Numbered from the stretch's first letter, positions 18,512-27,010 are shown. The stretch is 64,000 nucleotides of DNA from Alphaproteobacteria bacterium (GCA_018336035.1 JAGXRD010000104.1:1-64000); one strand, 5' to 3'. A program made the numbers and translations. Notes: generated from the letters alone by a model not told the origin.

Positions 18512-19981
18512 TCAGCTCCCCATGCCGACCAGGCTGCGCAGCATCTGGCGCGCCACGGCGGCCGAGATGCCGGTGGGATTGGCTAGCATGTCGGAGGCCT
18601 TGCGCTTGAGGAACTGGCCCGAGCCGCGTTCGACCTTCAGCTGGTTATCCTCGACCACCACGCGGCCGCGATTGATCACGATTTCCGGCCAGCCCTTCAG
18701 CTGGCGGCCTTCATAGGGGGTGTAGCCGACATTGTCGTGCAGCATGGCGGCCGTGACCGTGACCTCGCGGTCCTGATTCCAGATGCCGAGATCGGCATCG
18801 GCACCGACGGCAATCGTGCCCTTGCGGCCCGACAGGCCATACATCTCGGCGTGATTGGTGGCGGTCAATGCCACGAATTCCTGGATGCTGATGCGGCCGG
18901 CCATGAAGCCTTCGGAGAACAGCAGCGGCAGGCGCAGTTCCAGGCCCGGCACGCCATTCGCCATTTCCTTGAATGTCGTCGCATCGCCCTTGGGCAGCTT
19001 GCCGCTCTTGTCGAAGCGATAGGGCGCATGATCGGAGGAATAGGTGTAGAGCGTGCCGTCCTTCATGCCGGCCCAGACTGCCTCCTGCGATTCCTTGTCG
19101 CGCGGCGGCGGCGAGCAGCAGAACATCGCGCCCTGCAGGCCTTCGCGATCCAGGTCCTCGGCGGTGAGGAACAGATATTGCGGGCAGGTCTCGGCATAGA
19201 CAGCGGCGCCGCGCTGCTTGGCGCGACGGATGGTGTGAATCGCTTCCTGACCGGACACATGCACGATGAGCAGCGGCACGCCGAGCAGGCGGGACAGCGC
19301 GATGGCGCGGTTGGTCGCTTCGGCTTCGGCCAGGGGGTCGTGCGCCACAGCATGGAATTTCGGCGCGGTATGGCCCTGTTCCAGTAGTCGATGCGCCAGC
19401 CAGCGGATCATGTCGTGGTTTTCGGCATGCACCATCACCAGCGCCTGTTCGCGCGCCGCCACCGACAGCACATCGAGCAGCTGATGATCGTCCAGCTTCA
19501 GCTTGTCATAGGTCATGTAGACCTTGAGCGAGGTGATGCCGTCGCGGATCGCCTGGGGCAGGTCGGTCTGCAGCGCGGTATCGTCCGGATTGGCGAGGAT
19601 CAGGTGAAAGCCGTAATCGATCACGGCCTTTTCGCGCGCCAGCCTGCCATAGTCGGCGACGACCTCGGGGATCTTCATGTCGCGATGCTGCGCGGCAAAG
19701 GGAATGATCGTCGTGGTGCCGCCGAAGGCGGCCGAGACGGTGGCCGAATAGAAGTCGTCGGCGCACATCAGGCCCATGCCTGACAGCTGCTCGACATGGC
19801 AGTGACTGTCGATGCCGCCAGGCAGCACCCAGCGGCCGGCGGCGTCGATCTCGCGTTTGCCGGGCGCGAGCCCTGCGCCTAGGGCGGCGATCACGCCGTC
19901 GCGGACGGCGATATCGGCTTCAAATACGTCGCTCGCGGTGGCGATGCGGCCATTGCGCACCACCAGGTCGAAATCACTCAT
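18512..19981 (-). CDS. D-hydantoinase / dihydropyrimidinase
   Basis: This 489-aa cyclic amidohydrolase opens hydantoins or dihydropyrimidines to N-carbamoyl acids. Metal ligands are visible: His60 and His62 in IDSHCHVEQ, the carboxylated Lys153 in SLKVYMTY, His185 in VMVHAENHD, a His in LIVHVSG and the late Asp in SSDHAPYRF. The ATG at 19981 was preferred over an in-frame GTG nine bases upstream. It is the first gene of the six-gene operon, and the long palindrome at 20069-20095 sits about 90 bases upstream. A pure pyrimidine-degradation role is less likely because the next gene is of D-carbamoylase type. Confidence 0.9.
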   Translation of the reverse strand: MSDFDLVVRNGRIATASDVFEADIAVRDGVIAALGAGLAPGKREIDAAGRWVLPGGIDSHCHVEQLSGMGLMCADDFYSATVSAAFGGTTTIIPFAAQHRDMKIPEVVADYGRLAREKAVIDYGFHLILANPDDTALQTDLPQAIRDGITSLKVYMTYDKLKLDDHQLLDVLSVAAREQALVMVHAENHDMIRWLAHRLLEQGHTAPKFHAVAHDPLAEAEATNRAIALSRLLGVPLLIVHVSGQEAIHTIRRAKQRGAAVYAETCPQYLFLTAEDLDREGLQGAMFCCSPPPRDKESQEAVWAGMKDGTLYTYSSDHAPYRFDKSGKLPKGDATTFKEMANGVPGLELRLPLLFSEGFMAGRISIQEFVALTATNHAEMYGLSGRKGTIAVGADADLGIWNQDREVTVTAAMLHDNVGYTPYEGRQLKGWPEIVINRGRVVVEDNQLKVERGSGQFLKRKASDMLANPTGISAAVARQMLRSLVGMGS

Positions 19982-20068
19982 GCGCCCCACTCAATGCTGA
20001 TCAGACACAGCGCTTCGACAAAAATTCTCGCAATGCAGCACCAGAATGTCGCATGCCGGTTTGTCATC

Positions 20069-20095
20069 CGCCCTTAACATGATGTTAAGGGCGGT
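20069..20095. promoter_or_regulatory. 27-base perfect palindrome; putative LysR operator upstream of hydantoinase
   Basis: Two 13-base arms CCGCCCTTAACAT and ATGTTAAGGGCGG flank a single G. The central 21 bases match 17 of 21 positions of 21107-21127 in the LysR/racemase divergent promoter. No T-run follows on either strand, so it is a poor rho-independent terminator. Its place upstream of the hydantoinase operon fits a LysR T-N11-A-type site. It may also serve as the transcript end hairpin of the LysR gene. Confidence 0.6.
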
Positions 20096-20110
20096 CCGCA
20101 GGAGGAGCGG

Positions 20111-21046
20111 TTAGTGTCGCAGGGCCCCCTCGCGCATCTCCTCCTGCAACGAAAAACCGTTGGCTGCCATCAGCTTGCGCAGAATCTTCACGAAGGACTG
20201 GGCGAGCTGCGACATCGGCTCGAAGCGCAGGAAAGCGAGGTTGGCCATCATCACCGGCGCATCCGTGACCGGGCGCGAGACCAGATGCCCGTTTGGCCAG
20301 TTATGCAGCGAGAATTCGTCGATCAGCGCCACGCCGGCACCAGCCTGCACCAGGGCGCAGGCACTTTGCGGCGAGCCGACCTCGATGGTGGCTTTCAGCG
20401 GCAGACCGGCCCGGTCATACATCTGCGCCACCATGCGACCGTAAGGCGTGTCGCGGTCATAGGCGATCAGCGGGTATTCGGCCAGATCGGCCAGCGACAG
20501 CATGGGCTTGCGCGTCAGCGGATGATCCTCGGGACAGACGCAGCAGACCGGGCTCTGGCCCAGCGGTTTGGTCTCCAGGTTGGGATGGTCGATCGGCGTG
20601 CTGATCACGCCGATATCAGCCTGGTGATTCAGCAGGCGCTCCTGCAGCGGCGCGTAATTGAGGAAATTGAAGGTGACTTTCGCGTCCGTGTATCTCTCGC
20701 AAAGCTGTGCGATTGCCTGCGGAATCAGCACATGGCCGATACTTGGGCTGGACACGACATGCAGCACGCCCTGGCGGCGCTCGGCCAGCGAATGCGCGAC
20801 TTCGTTGACGCGCTGCACGCCCAGGTAGACATGATCGACTTCGCGGAACAGGCGTTTCGCCTCAGGGGTTGCATAGAGCCGGCCCTTGATCCGCTCGAAG
20901 AGCGGAAAACCAACGCGGGTCTCGGTATAGGACAGCAGACGACTCACCGCCGGCTGCGACACATGCAGCACTTTCGAGGCGCCGCTGATCGAGCCGGTGC
21001 TCATCACGGCGCGGAAAACTTCAATTTGCCTGAGATTCAAGGACAT
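20111..21046 (-). CDS. LysR family transcriptional regulator
   Basis: This 311-aa LysR protein has an N-terminal winged helix-turn-helix (about residues 4-62: FRAVMSTGSISGASKVLHVSQ then PAVSRLLSYTETRVGFPLFE) and a periplasmic-binding-like effector domain. It lies between the hydantoinase operon (same strand, downstream) and the racemase operon (divergent), the usual arrangement for a local activator. Two matching palindromic sites, one in each promoter region, support control of both operons and of itself. The inducer is probably a pathway intermediate; this is inference. Confidence 0.92.
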   Translation of the reverse strand: MSLNLRQIEVFRAVMSTGSISGASKVLHVSQPAVSRLLSYTETRVGFPLFERIKGRLYATPEAKRLFREVDHVYLGVQRVNEVAHSLAERRQGVLHVVSSPSIGHVLIPQAIAQLCERYTDAKVTFNFLNYAPLQERLLNHQADIGVISTPIDHPNLETKPLGQSPVCCVCPEDHPLTRKPMLSLADLAEYPLIAYDRDTPYGRMVAQMYDRAGLPLKATIEVGSPQSACALVQAGAGVALIDEFSLHNWPNGHLVSRPVTDAPVMMANLAFLRFEPMSQLAQSFVKILRKLMAANGFSLQEEMREGALRH

Positions 21047-21106
21047 ACGGGCCTCCCATGCGCCGGTTTCTTATGGTCATCGCATGATGCACCGAAAACC
21101 GGCCAT

Positions 21107-21127
21107 CCCATAACATCGCGTTAAGGG
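21107..21127. promoter_or_regulatory. putative LysR operator in the LysR/racemase divergent promoter
   Basis: The core TAAC-ATCGC-GTTA is an interrupted palindrome, flanked by CCC and AGGG as in the 20072-20092 site. The two sites agree at 17 of 21 positions. It lies about 60 bases before the LysR start and 80 bases before the racemase start, the expected place for a divergent LysR site. Confidence 0.6.
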
Positions 21128-21208
21128 TGCAAGACAAATACGCAAGGAGCATGCCACTCCCAGCGCGCGCGGAGTGACATAGACTGGCCGCGACCCCTGG
21201 AGGCCGCG

Positions 21209-21868
21209 ATGACGCCTACAATCATTGTGATCAATCCGAATTCGAACGAAGCCGTGACCGCCGGCATCGATGTCGCACTCGAACCGCTGCGCATTGGCGG
21301 CGGCCCGGCGATCCGCGCCCTGACGCTGAAGGAAGGCCCGCCCGGCATCCAGAGCCAGCATGACGTGGAGAGCGTGACTCTGCCGCTGGCTCGACTGGCG
21401 CAATCGCTGGAAGCCGAGGCCAGTGCCTTCGTGATTGCCTGTTTCAGCGATCCGGGCCTGCATGTGGTGCGCGAGGCCGTGAAGCGGCCGGTCCTGGGCA
21501 TCGCCGAATGCGGCGTGCTCACGGCCCTCACCATGGGGCATACATTTGGCGTCATCGCCATCCTGGAAACTTCGATCCCGCGTCACTTGCGACTCTGGGG
21601 CGCGATGGGTGTGACGGACCGGCTGGCCGGCGAACGCGCCATCGGCCTGACGGTGGCTGAACTGGCCGACCGCGAGCGCACGCTGAAACGCATGATCGAG
21701 ACCGGCAAACGCCTGCGCGACGAACGCCAGGCCAACACCATCGTGATGGGCTGCGCCGGCATGGCGGTGTTCCGCGATCCGTTGCAGGAGGCGCTGGGGA
21801 TTCCGGTGATCGAGCCGACCCAGGCAGCGGCTACCATGGCATTGGGTCGCGTGCGTCTGGGCTGGTAA
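21209..21868 (+). CDS. hydantoin racemase / Asp-Glu racemase family
   Basis: This 219-aa cofactor-independent racemase has the hydantoin-racemase opening VINPNSNEAVT and the two catalytic cysteines, Cys78 in VIACFSDPGL and Cys182 in VMGCAGMA. It would interconvert D- and L-5-substituted hydantoins so that a D-specific hydantoinase can use both. It is the first gene of a plus-strand operon divergent from LysR and complements the hydantoinase and carbamoylase across the regulator. Close relatives act on allantoin or maleate; the paired cysteines alone do not separate these. Confidence 0.85.
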   Translation: MTPTIIVINPNSNEAVTAGIDVALEPLRIGGGPAIRALTLKEGPPGIQSQHDVESVTLPLARLAQSLEAEASAFVIACFSDPGLHVVREAVKRPVLGIAECGVLTALTMGHTFGVIAILETSIPRHLRLWGAMGVTDRLAGERAIGLTVAELADRERTLKRMIETGKRLRDERQANTIVMGCAGMAVFRDPLQEALGIPVIEPTQAAATMALGRVRLGW

Positions 21869-21873
21869 CCGCG

Positions 21874-22527
21874 ATGGATATCGCCGCCTCCGAACTGTCG
21901 CCCGATCGTATCTACAAGCTGCTGGTCAGCACGGTGATGCCCCGGCCGATTGCGCTGGTCTCGACGCTGAATGAGGACGGCAGTCCGAATGCCGCGCCGT
22001 TCAGCTTCTTCAACGTTTTCAGCAATGCGCCGCCGCTGCTGGTGATCGGCATCGAAGGCAGCAAGCGCGACGACGGCAAGCCGCACAAGGATACGGCGCG
22101 CAACATTATCGCGCGCGGCGAATTTGTGGTGAACCTGGTCAGCCATGCCATGGCACTGCCGATGGTGGCCAGCGCCATCGACTTCCCCGAAGGCGTCAGC
22201 GAATTCGACGAAGCCGGCTTCACGCCACGTGCTTCGAAGCAGATCGCAGTGCCGGGCATCGCCGAGTCGCCGGTCAGTTTTGAGTGCCGCCTGTTTAATA
22301 CGGTATCCCTGCCCTTCAATCGCAGCCTGGTGACCGGCGAAATTCTGCATCTGCATGTGGCCGACAATGCCATCGACGACAAGCTGCATGTCGATCCCGA
22401 TGCGCTGGACCTGATCGGCCGCATGCATGGCGCCGGCTGGTATACCCGCACGCGCGACCGCTTCGAGATTCCGCGCATGACGCCCGACGAATGGCGCGCC
22501 AAGAAAAAGCAGGGCGAGCGGACATGA
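21874..22527 (+). CDS. flavin reductase family protein (FMN-binding split barrel)
   Basis: This 217-aa protein has the flavin-reductase-like fold. The pattern PRPIALVSTLNEDGSPNAAP followed by FSFFNVFSNAPPLLVIGIE is the FMN-binding strand set, and DTARNIIARGEFVVNLVS is a conserved helix-strand. It starts five bases after the racemase stop and overlaps the FAD oxidase start by four bases. It may supply reduced flavin to a monooxygenase, but no monooxygenase lies in the window, so the role is open. Confidence 0.85.
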   Translation: MDIAASELSPDRIYKLLVSTVMPRPIALVSTLNEDGSPNAAPFSFFNVFSNAPPLLVIGIEGSKRDDGKPHKDTARNIIARGEFVVNLVSHAMALPMVASAIDFPEGVSEFDEAGFTPRASKQIAVPGIAESPVSFECRLFNTVSLPFNRSLVTGEILHLHVADNAIDDKLHVDPDALDLIGRMHGAGWYTRTRDRFEIPRMTPDEWRAKKKQGERT

Positions 22528-23936
22528 CGGAGATCCTCGACCAATTGCGCGGTATTGTCGGCGCTGCTCATGTGCTGACTGCGGCGGACGACCAGCAGGC
22601 CTATGTGGTCGACTGGATGAAGAAATATCGCGGCGTGGCCCGCGCCGTGGTGCGGCCGGGCAAGACCGAAGAGGTGGCGGCCGTGCTGCGCTGCTGCAAC
22701 GAGGCGCAGGTCACCGTCATTCCCCAGGGCGGCAATACCGGCATGGCCGGCGGTGCGACGCCGGATGGCAGCGGCAGCCAGATTATTCTCAGCCTGACCC
22801 GCATGAACCGTATCCGCGAAATCGATCCGGTCGGCAACACGATCACAGTGGATGCCGGCTGCGTGCTGGCAACGATCCAGCAGGCGGCGCGCGATGCCGG
22901 CCGTTTCTTTCCGCTCAGCCTGGGTGCCGAAGGCAGTTGCACCATCGGCGGCAATCTTGCCACCAATGCCGGCGGCATTGCCGTGCTGCGCTATGGCAAT
23001 ATGCGCGAACTGGCGCTTGGCCTCGAAGTGGTGCTGGCCGATGGCCGCATCTGGGATGGGCTGCAGGCGCTGCGCAAGGACAATACCGGCTACGATCTGC
23101 GCGATCTTTTCATTGGCTCCGAAGGCACGCTCGGCGTGATTACCGGCGCGGTGCTGAAGCTGCACGCGGCTCCCGTTGTGCGGGCCACTGCCATGGTCGC
23201 ATTGCCGCATCGCGATGCGGCACTTGCGCTGTTCACGCGGCTGCGCGGTCGCACCGGCGACCGGCTGACGGCGTTTGAATTCATGACGCGCAACTGCGTC
23301 GATCTGGTGCTGAAGCATGCCGGCGGCGCGGTCGCGCCTTTTGCCGCCGTGCCGCCGGCCATTGTGCTGACTGAGTTGAGCGATACCGACGCTGAGGCCA
23401 ATCTGGCCGGACTGCTGGAAGATCTGCTGGCGGCTGCCATCGAGGCGGGCGAGGCGACCGATGCCGTGATCGCGCAGAGCAGCGAACAGGCCAAGGCGCT
23501 GTGGCGCATCCGTGAAGGCATCTCGGAGGCTCAGGTCCGCGCTGGCAAAACGATCAAACATGATATCGCACTGCCCATCGGCCAGCTTGCCGCCTTCATG
23601 GACGACTGCGAACGCATAGTCGAAGCGGCCTATCCCGGCCTGAACTTCCTGGTCTTTGGCCATCTCGGCGATGGCAACCTGCATTACAACCTGCAGCGCG
23701 CGCCGCAGATGGATGACGATGCCTTTTATGCCCTGACCGGACCGCTCAATGCGCTGGTACATGATCTGGTGCATCGCTATCGCGGCAGCATCAGCGCCGA
23801 GCATGGCGTCGGCCAGCTGCGGCGCGACGAGCTGCCGCGCTACAAGTCCGGCGTGGCGCTGCAGATGATGCATGACCTGAAACGACTGTTTGATCCCGCC
23901 AGCATCCTCAATCCGGGCAAACTGCTTCAATCCTGA
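22524..23936 (+). CDS. FAD-linked oxidase (GlcD / D-2-hydroxyglutarate dehydrogenase type)
   Basis: This 470-aa flavoenzyme has an N-terminal FAD_binding_4 domain (about residues 30-210, with PQGGNTGMAGGATPDGSG) and a C-terminal FAD-oxidase domain carrying HLGDGNLHYN and ISAEHGVGQLRRDEL, then the family end LFDPASILNPGKLL. The paired His motifs hold the active-site metal in D-2-hydroxyacid dehydrogenases. The ATG at 22524 overlaps the flavin reductase stop (ATGA). It likely oxidises a 2-hydroxy acid from the same pathway, for example one derived from a D-amino acid, which is inference. Confidence 0.87.
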   Translation: MTEILDQLRGIVGAAHVLTAADDQQAYVVDWMKKYRGVARAVVRPGKTEEVAAVLRCCNEAQVTVIPQGGNTGMAGGATPDGSGSQIILSLTRMNRIREIDPVGNTITVDAGCVLATIQQAARDAGRFFPLSLGAEGSCTIGGNLATNAGGIAVLRYGNMRELALGLEVVLADGRIWDGLQALRKDNTGYDLRDLFIGSEGTLGVITGAVLKLHAAPVVRATAMVALPHRDAALALFTRLRGRTGDRLTAFEFMTRNCVDLVLKHAGGAVAPFAAVPPAIVLTELSDTDAEANLAGLLEDLLAAAIEAGEATDAVIAQSSEQAKALWRIREGISEAQVRAGKTIKHDIALPIGQLAAFMDDCERIVEAAYPGLNFLVFGHLGDGNLHYNLQRAPQMDDDAFYALTGPLNALVHDLVHRYRGSISAEHGVGQLRRDELPRYKSGVALQMMHDLKRLFDPASILNPGKLLQS

Positions 23937-23962
23937 TTCTCGCCACAAGAGGTTTCCCTGAC

Positions 23963-24886
23963 ATGGCCAAACTCGACGAATCCGCCAAGGGCGTTTACAT
24001 CATCTCGGTCACGCCCTTCACCGATAGCGGTGCGCTCGACCTCGACAGCACCGACCGCATGGTCGACTTCTACATGGAGAAGGGCGTCACCGGCTTCACG
24101 CTGCTCGGCATGATGGGCGAGGCGCCGAAGCTGACCATGGCGGAATCGCGCAGCTTCGTGCAGCGGGTGCTCAAACGCCTGAACGGCAGGGTGCCCGTGG
24201 TGGTGGGTGCCTCCAGCCCGGGTTTTGCCTCCATGGCTGAACTGACCAAGGCCGTCATGGACGACGGTGCAGCCGGTGTAATGATCGCGCCGCCGGGCAC
24301 GCTGAAGACCGACGACCAGATCGTCACCTATTACGAGAATGCGGCCGAGGCGATCGGCATGTCCACGCCCTTCGTGCTGCAGGATTTCCCGCAATCGACC
24401 AATGTGCATATGACGGCCGGCGTGATCGCCCGCATCATCAAGAGCCTGCCATCCTGCGTGATGCTGAAGCATGAGGACTGGCCGGGCCTGGCCAAGCTGA
24501 GCGCTCTGCGGGCCATGACCGATCTGCGTCGCGTCAGCATCCTGGTCGGCAACGGTGCTGTTTTTCTGCCCGAGGAAATGGAGCGCGGTGCCGACGGCGC
24601 CATGACCGGCTTCGCCTATCCCGAGATGATGGTGGAGGTCGTGAAGGCCTATCAACAGGGCAAGCCGGATCGCGCCCGCGATATCTTCGATGCCTATCTG
24701 CCGCTGGCGCGTTATGAGCAGCAGCCGGGGCCTGGCCTCGCCATCCGCAAATACGTGCTGCAGAAACGTGGCGTGATCGCGTCGGCTGCTTTGCGCAAGC
24801 CGGGGCCGAAGCTGTCGGCCCAGGATATTGCCGAAACCGAGAAGATGATCGCGCGCCAGACCAAGCGCCTGCAGGAGATCGGCTGA
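23963..24886 (+). CDS. dihydrodipicolinate synthase family protein (DapA-like lyase)
   Basis: This 307-aa class I aldolase-fold protein has the Schiff-base lysine Lys169 in VMLKHEDWPG and the GMMGEAPKLT loop in place of GTTGE. The tyrosine that normally relays protons in DapA (in YN.P) is replaced: the aligned segment reads VLQDFP with Gln140. It is therefore unlikely to be the housekeeping DapA and may be a catabolic lyase or hydratase for 2-oxo acids. It is the fourth gene of the racemase operon and overlaps the SDR start by one base. Confidence 0.8.
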   Translation: MAKLDESAKGVYIISVTPFTDSGALDLDSTDRMVDFYMEKGVTGFTLLGMMGEAPKLTMAESRSFVQRVLKRLNGRVPVVVGASSPGFASMAELTKAVMDDGAAGVMIAPPGTLKTDDQIVTYYENAAEAIGMSTPFVLQDFPQSTNVHMTAGVIARIIKSLPSCVMLKHEDWPGLAKLSALRAMTDLRRVSILVGNGAVFLPEEMERGADGAMTGFAYPEMMVEVVKAYQQGKPDRARDIFDAYLPLARYEQQPGPGLAIRKYVLQKRGVIASAALRKPGPKLSAQDIAETEKMIARQTKRLQEIG

Positions 24887-25671
24887 TGGATCTCGGGCTG
24901 AATGGAAAGCGTGCGCTGGTGCTGGGTGCCAGCCGGGGTCTCGGTGCGGCCTGCGCGAAAGTGCTGGCCCGTGAAGGCGCCACGGTGATCGCGGCGGCGC
25001 GCAGCGTCGAGGATACCAAGACCTGGATCGCCGGCGAGGAGGCATCGGTCGCCGCGCGTCTGACGGCGGAGAAACTCGACCTCGCCGAGCGCGCCTCGGT
25101 CGATGCGTTGGCCGACCGCCTGCTGCATGATGGCGGTGTCGATATCCTGGTCAACAACAGCGGCGGGCCACCGCCGGGTGTGGCAGCCGAGATCGCACTC
25201 GATCTCTGGCAGCAGCAGTTTGCCGCCATGGCCGGCCATCTGTTCCATCTCACCGGCCGCCTGTTGCCCATGATGCTGCAGCGCGGCTGGGGCCGTGTCA
25301 TCACCATTGCCTCTTCGGGCGTGGAACAGCCGATCCCGAATCTCGCGCTGTCGAATGGCCTGCGCATGGCGGTGCTGGGCTGGTCGAAGACGCTGGCGGC
25401 TGAAGTCGCGGCCAAAGGCGTGACGGTGAACCTGGTGCTGCCCGGCCGTATCCATACCGACCGCGTCGATCAGCTGGATGGCGCCGCGGCGGCCAAACAG
25501 GGCAAGTCGCGGGAAGAGGTCGCCAAGGCCTCGCAGGCGACGATCCCGATGGGCCGCTATGGCCGACCGGAGGAATTCGCCGATGCGGTGGCATTCCTCG
25601 CCAGCGCTCGCGCCGGCTATATCACCGGCAGCAAGCTGCGCGTCGATGGCGGCATGATCCGCAGCCTGTAG
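24886..25671 (+). CDS. SDR family protein with altered catalytic motif
   Basis: This 261-aa short-chain dehydrogenase-fold protein has the nucleotide motif LGASRGLG (residues 13-20) and NNSGG (90-94). Ser143-Ser144 are present, but the YxxxK site is replaced by Asn157 and Met161 in LALSNGLRMAVLG. Several FabG-like SDR subgroups share a PNLALSN-type segment, so the change looks like a subfamily trait rather than decay. Its reaction is unknown. It closes the five-gene operon, starting within the stop of the lyase gene (TGATG). Confidence 0.8.
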   Translation: MDLGLNGKRALVLGASRGLGAACAKVLAREGATVIAAARSVEDTKTWIAGEEASVAARLTAEKLDLAERASVDALADRLLHDGGVDILVNNSGGPPPGVAAEIALDLWQQQFAAMAGHLFHLTGRLLPMMLQRGWGRVITIASSGVEQPIPNLALSNGLRMAVLGWSKTLAAEVAAKGVTVNLVLPGRIHTDRVDQLDGAAAAKQGKSREEVAKASQATIPMGRYGRPEEFADAVAFLASARAGYITGSKLRVDGGMIRSL

Positions 25672-25688
25672 GGGATTGTTCGCAGCTC

Positions 25689-25762
25689 TGGAGCGGGTGA
25701 GGGGAATCGAACCCCCGTCGTAAGCTTGGGAAGCTTCTGCTCTACCATTGAGCTACACCCGC
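25689..25762 (-). tRNA. tRNA-Gly(CCC)
   Basis: The minus strand folds as a tRNA: acceptor GCGGGTG pairs with CACCCGC, the D stem is GCTC/GAGC, and the T arm is GGGGG-TTCGATT-CCCCT. The anticodon loop TTCCCAA gives anticodon CCC. The discriminator is U and CCA is encoded at 25689-25691. A G-A mismatch closes the top of the anticodon stem. Confidence 0.93.
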
Positions 25763-25838
25763 CTGCCCAAACAGGCTGTGCCGGGAAGATAGCCAACGGG
25801 CCAGCGGGTTACAACAGGGCTGACGGGGCATTGCAGGC

Positions 25839-26585
25839 CTAATGGACCTCGGCCATCGCGGCGGCAATCTGGTCCGGGGTCAGGTCGAAATGCTGCGCCA
25901 GGCCAGCCTGTCCGGCGCGGGTCAGGGTCACGGCGCGGCTGTCGCGCCGCCGTTCCAGCCAGCCCAGTTCGAAACAGCGCTCGGCCAAAGCGGCGCCCAG
26001 ACTGCCGGCCAGATGCGGGCTGCGCTCGCTCCAGTCGAGACAGGCGCGCGCAAACCGGCGTTTGCCGTTGGCCAGTGTGTCGACATCAATCTGCAATGCC
26101 GAGAACAGCTGGCGTCCGGCTGTCGTCACCACGAAATCCTCGGCCTCGCCGCCGCCGTCTTCGCTGGCCGGCAAGATGCAACCGCGCGCCACAAGCTGAT
26201 CAAACAGGCAGACGCCGAGCTTGCCGGCGATATGGTCGTAGCAGGTCCGCGCCGCGCGCAGCGCACCGGCCACGCGGGTATGGTGATGATGCTTCGGCAG
26301 GATACGTTCGCCGGCCAGCGCCATCAGGCTCTCAATCGCGGCCGCCACCTGTGCATTGGCGAGATGGTAATAACGATGCCGGCCCTGCTTGGCGAGGCTG
26401 AGCAATCCGCCATCCGACAGCTTGGCGAGATGCCCGCTGGTGGTCTGCGGCGACACGCCGGCGATCTGCGCCAGTTCCTTCGCCGTGCGGGCGCGACCAT
26501 CCATCAGCGCCTTCAGGATATTGGCGCGCGCCGGATCGCCGATCAGCGCGGCAATCTTGGCGACATGGGGTTCGTTGCTGCTCAT
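25839..26585 (-). CDS. ArsR-type winged-helix transcriptional regulator
   Basis: This 248-aa regulator has an N-terminal ArsR-type DNA-binding domain (about residues 5-85: ALIGDPARANILKALMDGRA and then AKELAQIAGVSPQTTSGHLAKL). A longer C-terminal region of unclear function begins with ILPKHHHHTRVAGALRAART, where four adjacent histidines and later cysteines could bind metal. The classic ArsR metal site ELCVCDL is absent. It stands alone between the tRNA and the DUF1127 gene, so its target is unknown. Confidence 0.85.
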   Translation of the reverse strand: MSSNEPHVAKIAALIGDPARANILKALMDGRARTAKELAQIAGVSPQTTSGHLAKLSDGGLLSLAKQGRHRYYHLANAQVAAAIESLMALAGERILPKHHHHTRVAGALRAARTCYDHIAGKLGVCLFDQLVARGCILPASEDGGGEAEDFVVTTAGRQLFSALQIDVDTLANGKRRFARACLDWSERSPHLAGSLGAALAERCFELGWLERRRDSRAVTLTRAGQAGLAQHFDLTPDQIAAAMAEVH

Positions 26586-26775
26586 GCCTCGACTCTAGGC
26601 CGCAGGGTGTCTGTCGTCTATCTGCAACAGTTCGGTGGGCACCGAAGTCTCCGCGCCAAACCATCGGATAAAGTCTGGTGACAGAAGGTGACAGCGACCG
26701 GCGCTACAGTCATCCCCACGTCATCGCCGTCGGTTAGGACAGCGGTACCAAGTATACAAAAAACGGAGCCTCGCC

Positions 26776-27003
26776 ATGACTCAGACCGTGATTGCCCATT
26801 CGCCGCCCCGCCATGCTGCCGACGACCTGCTGCAGAAGCCGCGCAGCCTCCTGACCACCATGATGATCAGGATTGTGAGCGCACAGCGCCTGCAGCGTGA
26901 GCGCGAGCAGCTTGCCGAACTGAGCGATTCGGCACTGAAAGATCTCGGCCTGTCGCGCGCCGATGTCTGGAACGAGCTGCACAAACCGGTCTGGCGGCGC
27001 TGA
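26776..27003 (+). CDS. DUF1127 domain protein
   Basis: This 75-aa basic protein ends with the DUF1127 motif LQREREQLAELSDSALKDLG followed by LSRADVWNEL. DUF1127 proteins are small, abundant in alphaproteobacteria, and some bind RNA or influence phosphate and carbon metabolism. The upstream AAAAAACGGAGCC provides a ribosome site. No partner is evident. Confidence 0.85.
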   Translation: MTQTVIAHSPPRHAADDLLQKPRSLLTTMMIRIVSAQRLQREREQLAELSDSALKDLGLSRADVWNELHKPVWRR

Positions 27004-27010
27004 TTAAAAA

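Noticed and set aside
20069-20095. Palindrome as a simple rho-independent terminator of the LysR gene
   Set aside because: No U-run follows on either strand, and a closely similar site lies in the LysR/racemase promoter, which favours an operator.
21912-23948. Long open frame antisense to the flavin reductase and FAD oxidase
   Set aside because: Both plus-strand genes are well supported and overlap in operon style; the antisense frame is a high-GC artefact.
23963-24886. Housekeeping dihydrodipicolinate synthase (dapA)
   Set aside because: The proton-relay Tyr is missing and the gene sits in a catabolic operon.
25689-25762. tRNA-Gly with anticodon TCC
   Set aside because: The seven-base loop is TTCCCAA with U33 as the second T, so bases 34-36 are CCC; TCC would need a shifted loop with poor stem pairing.
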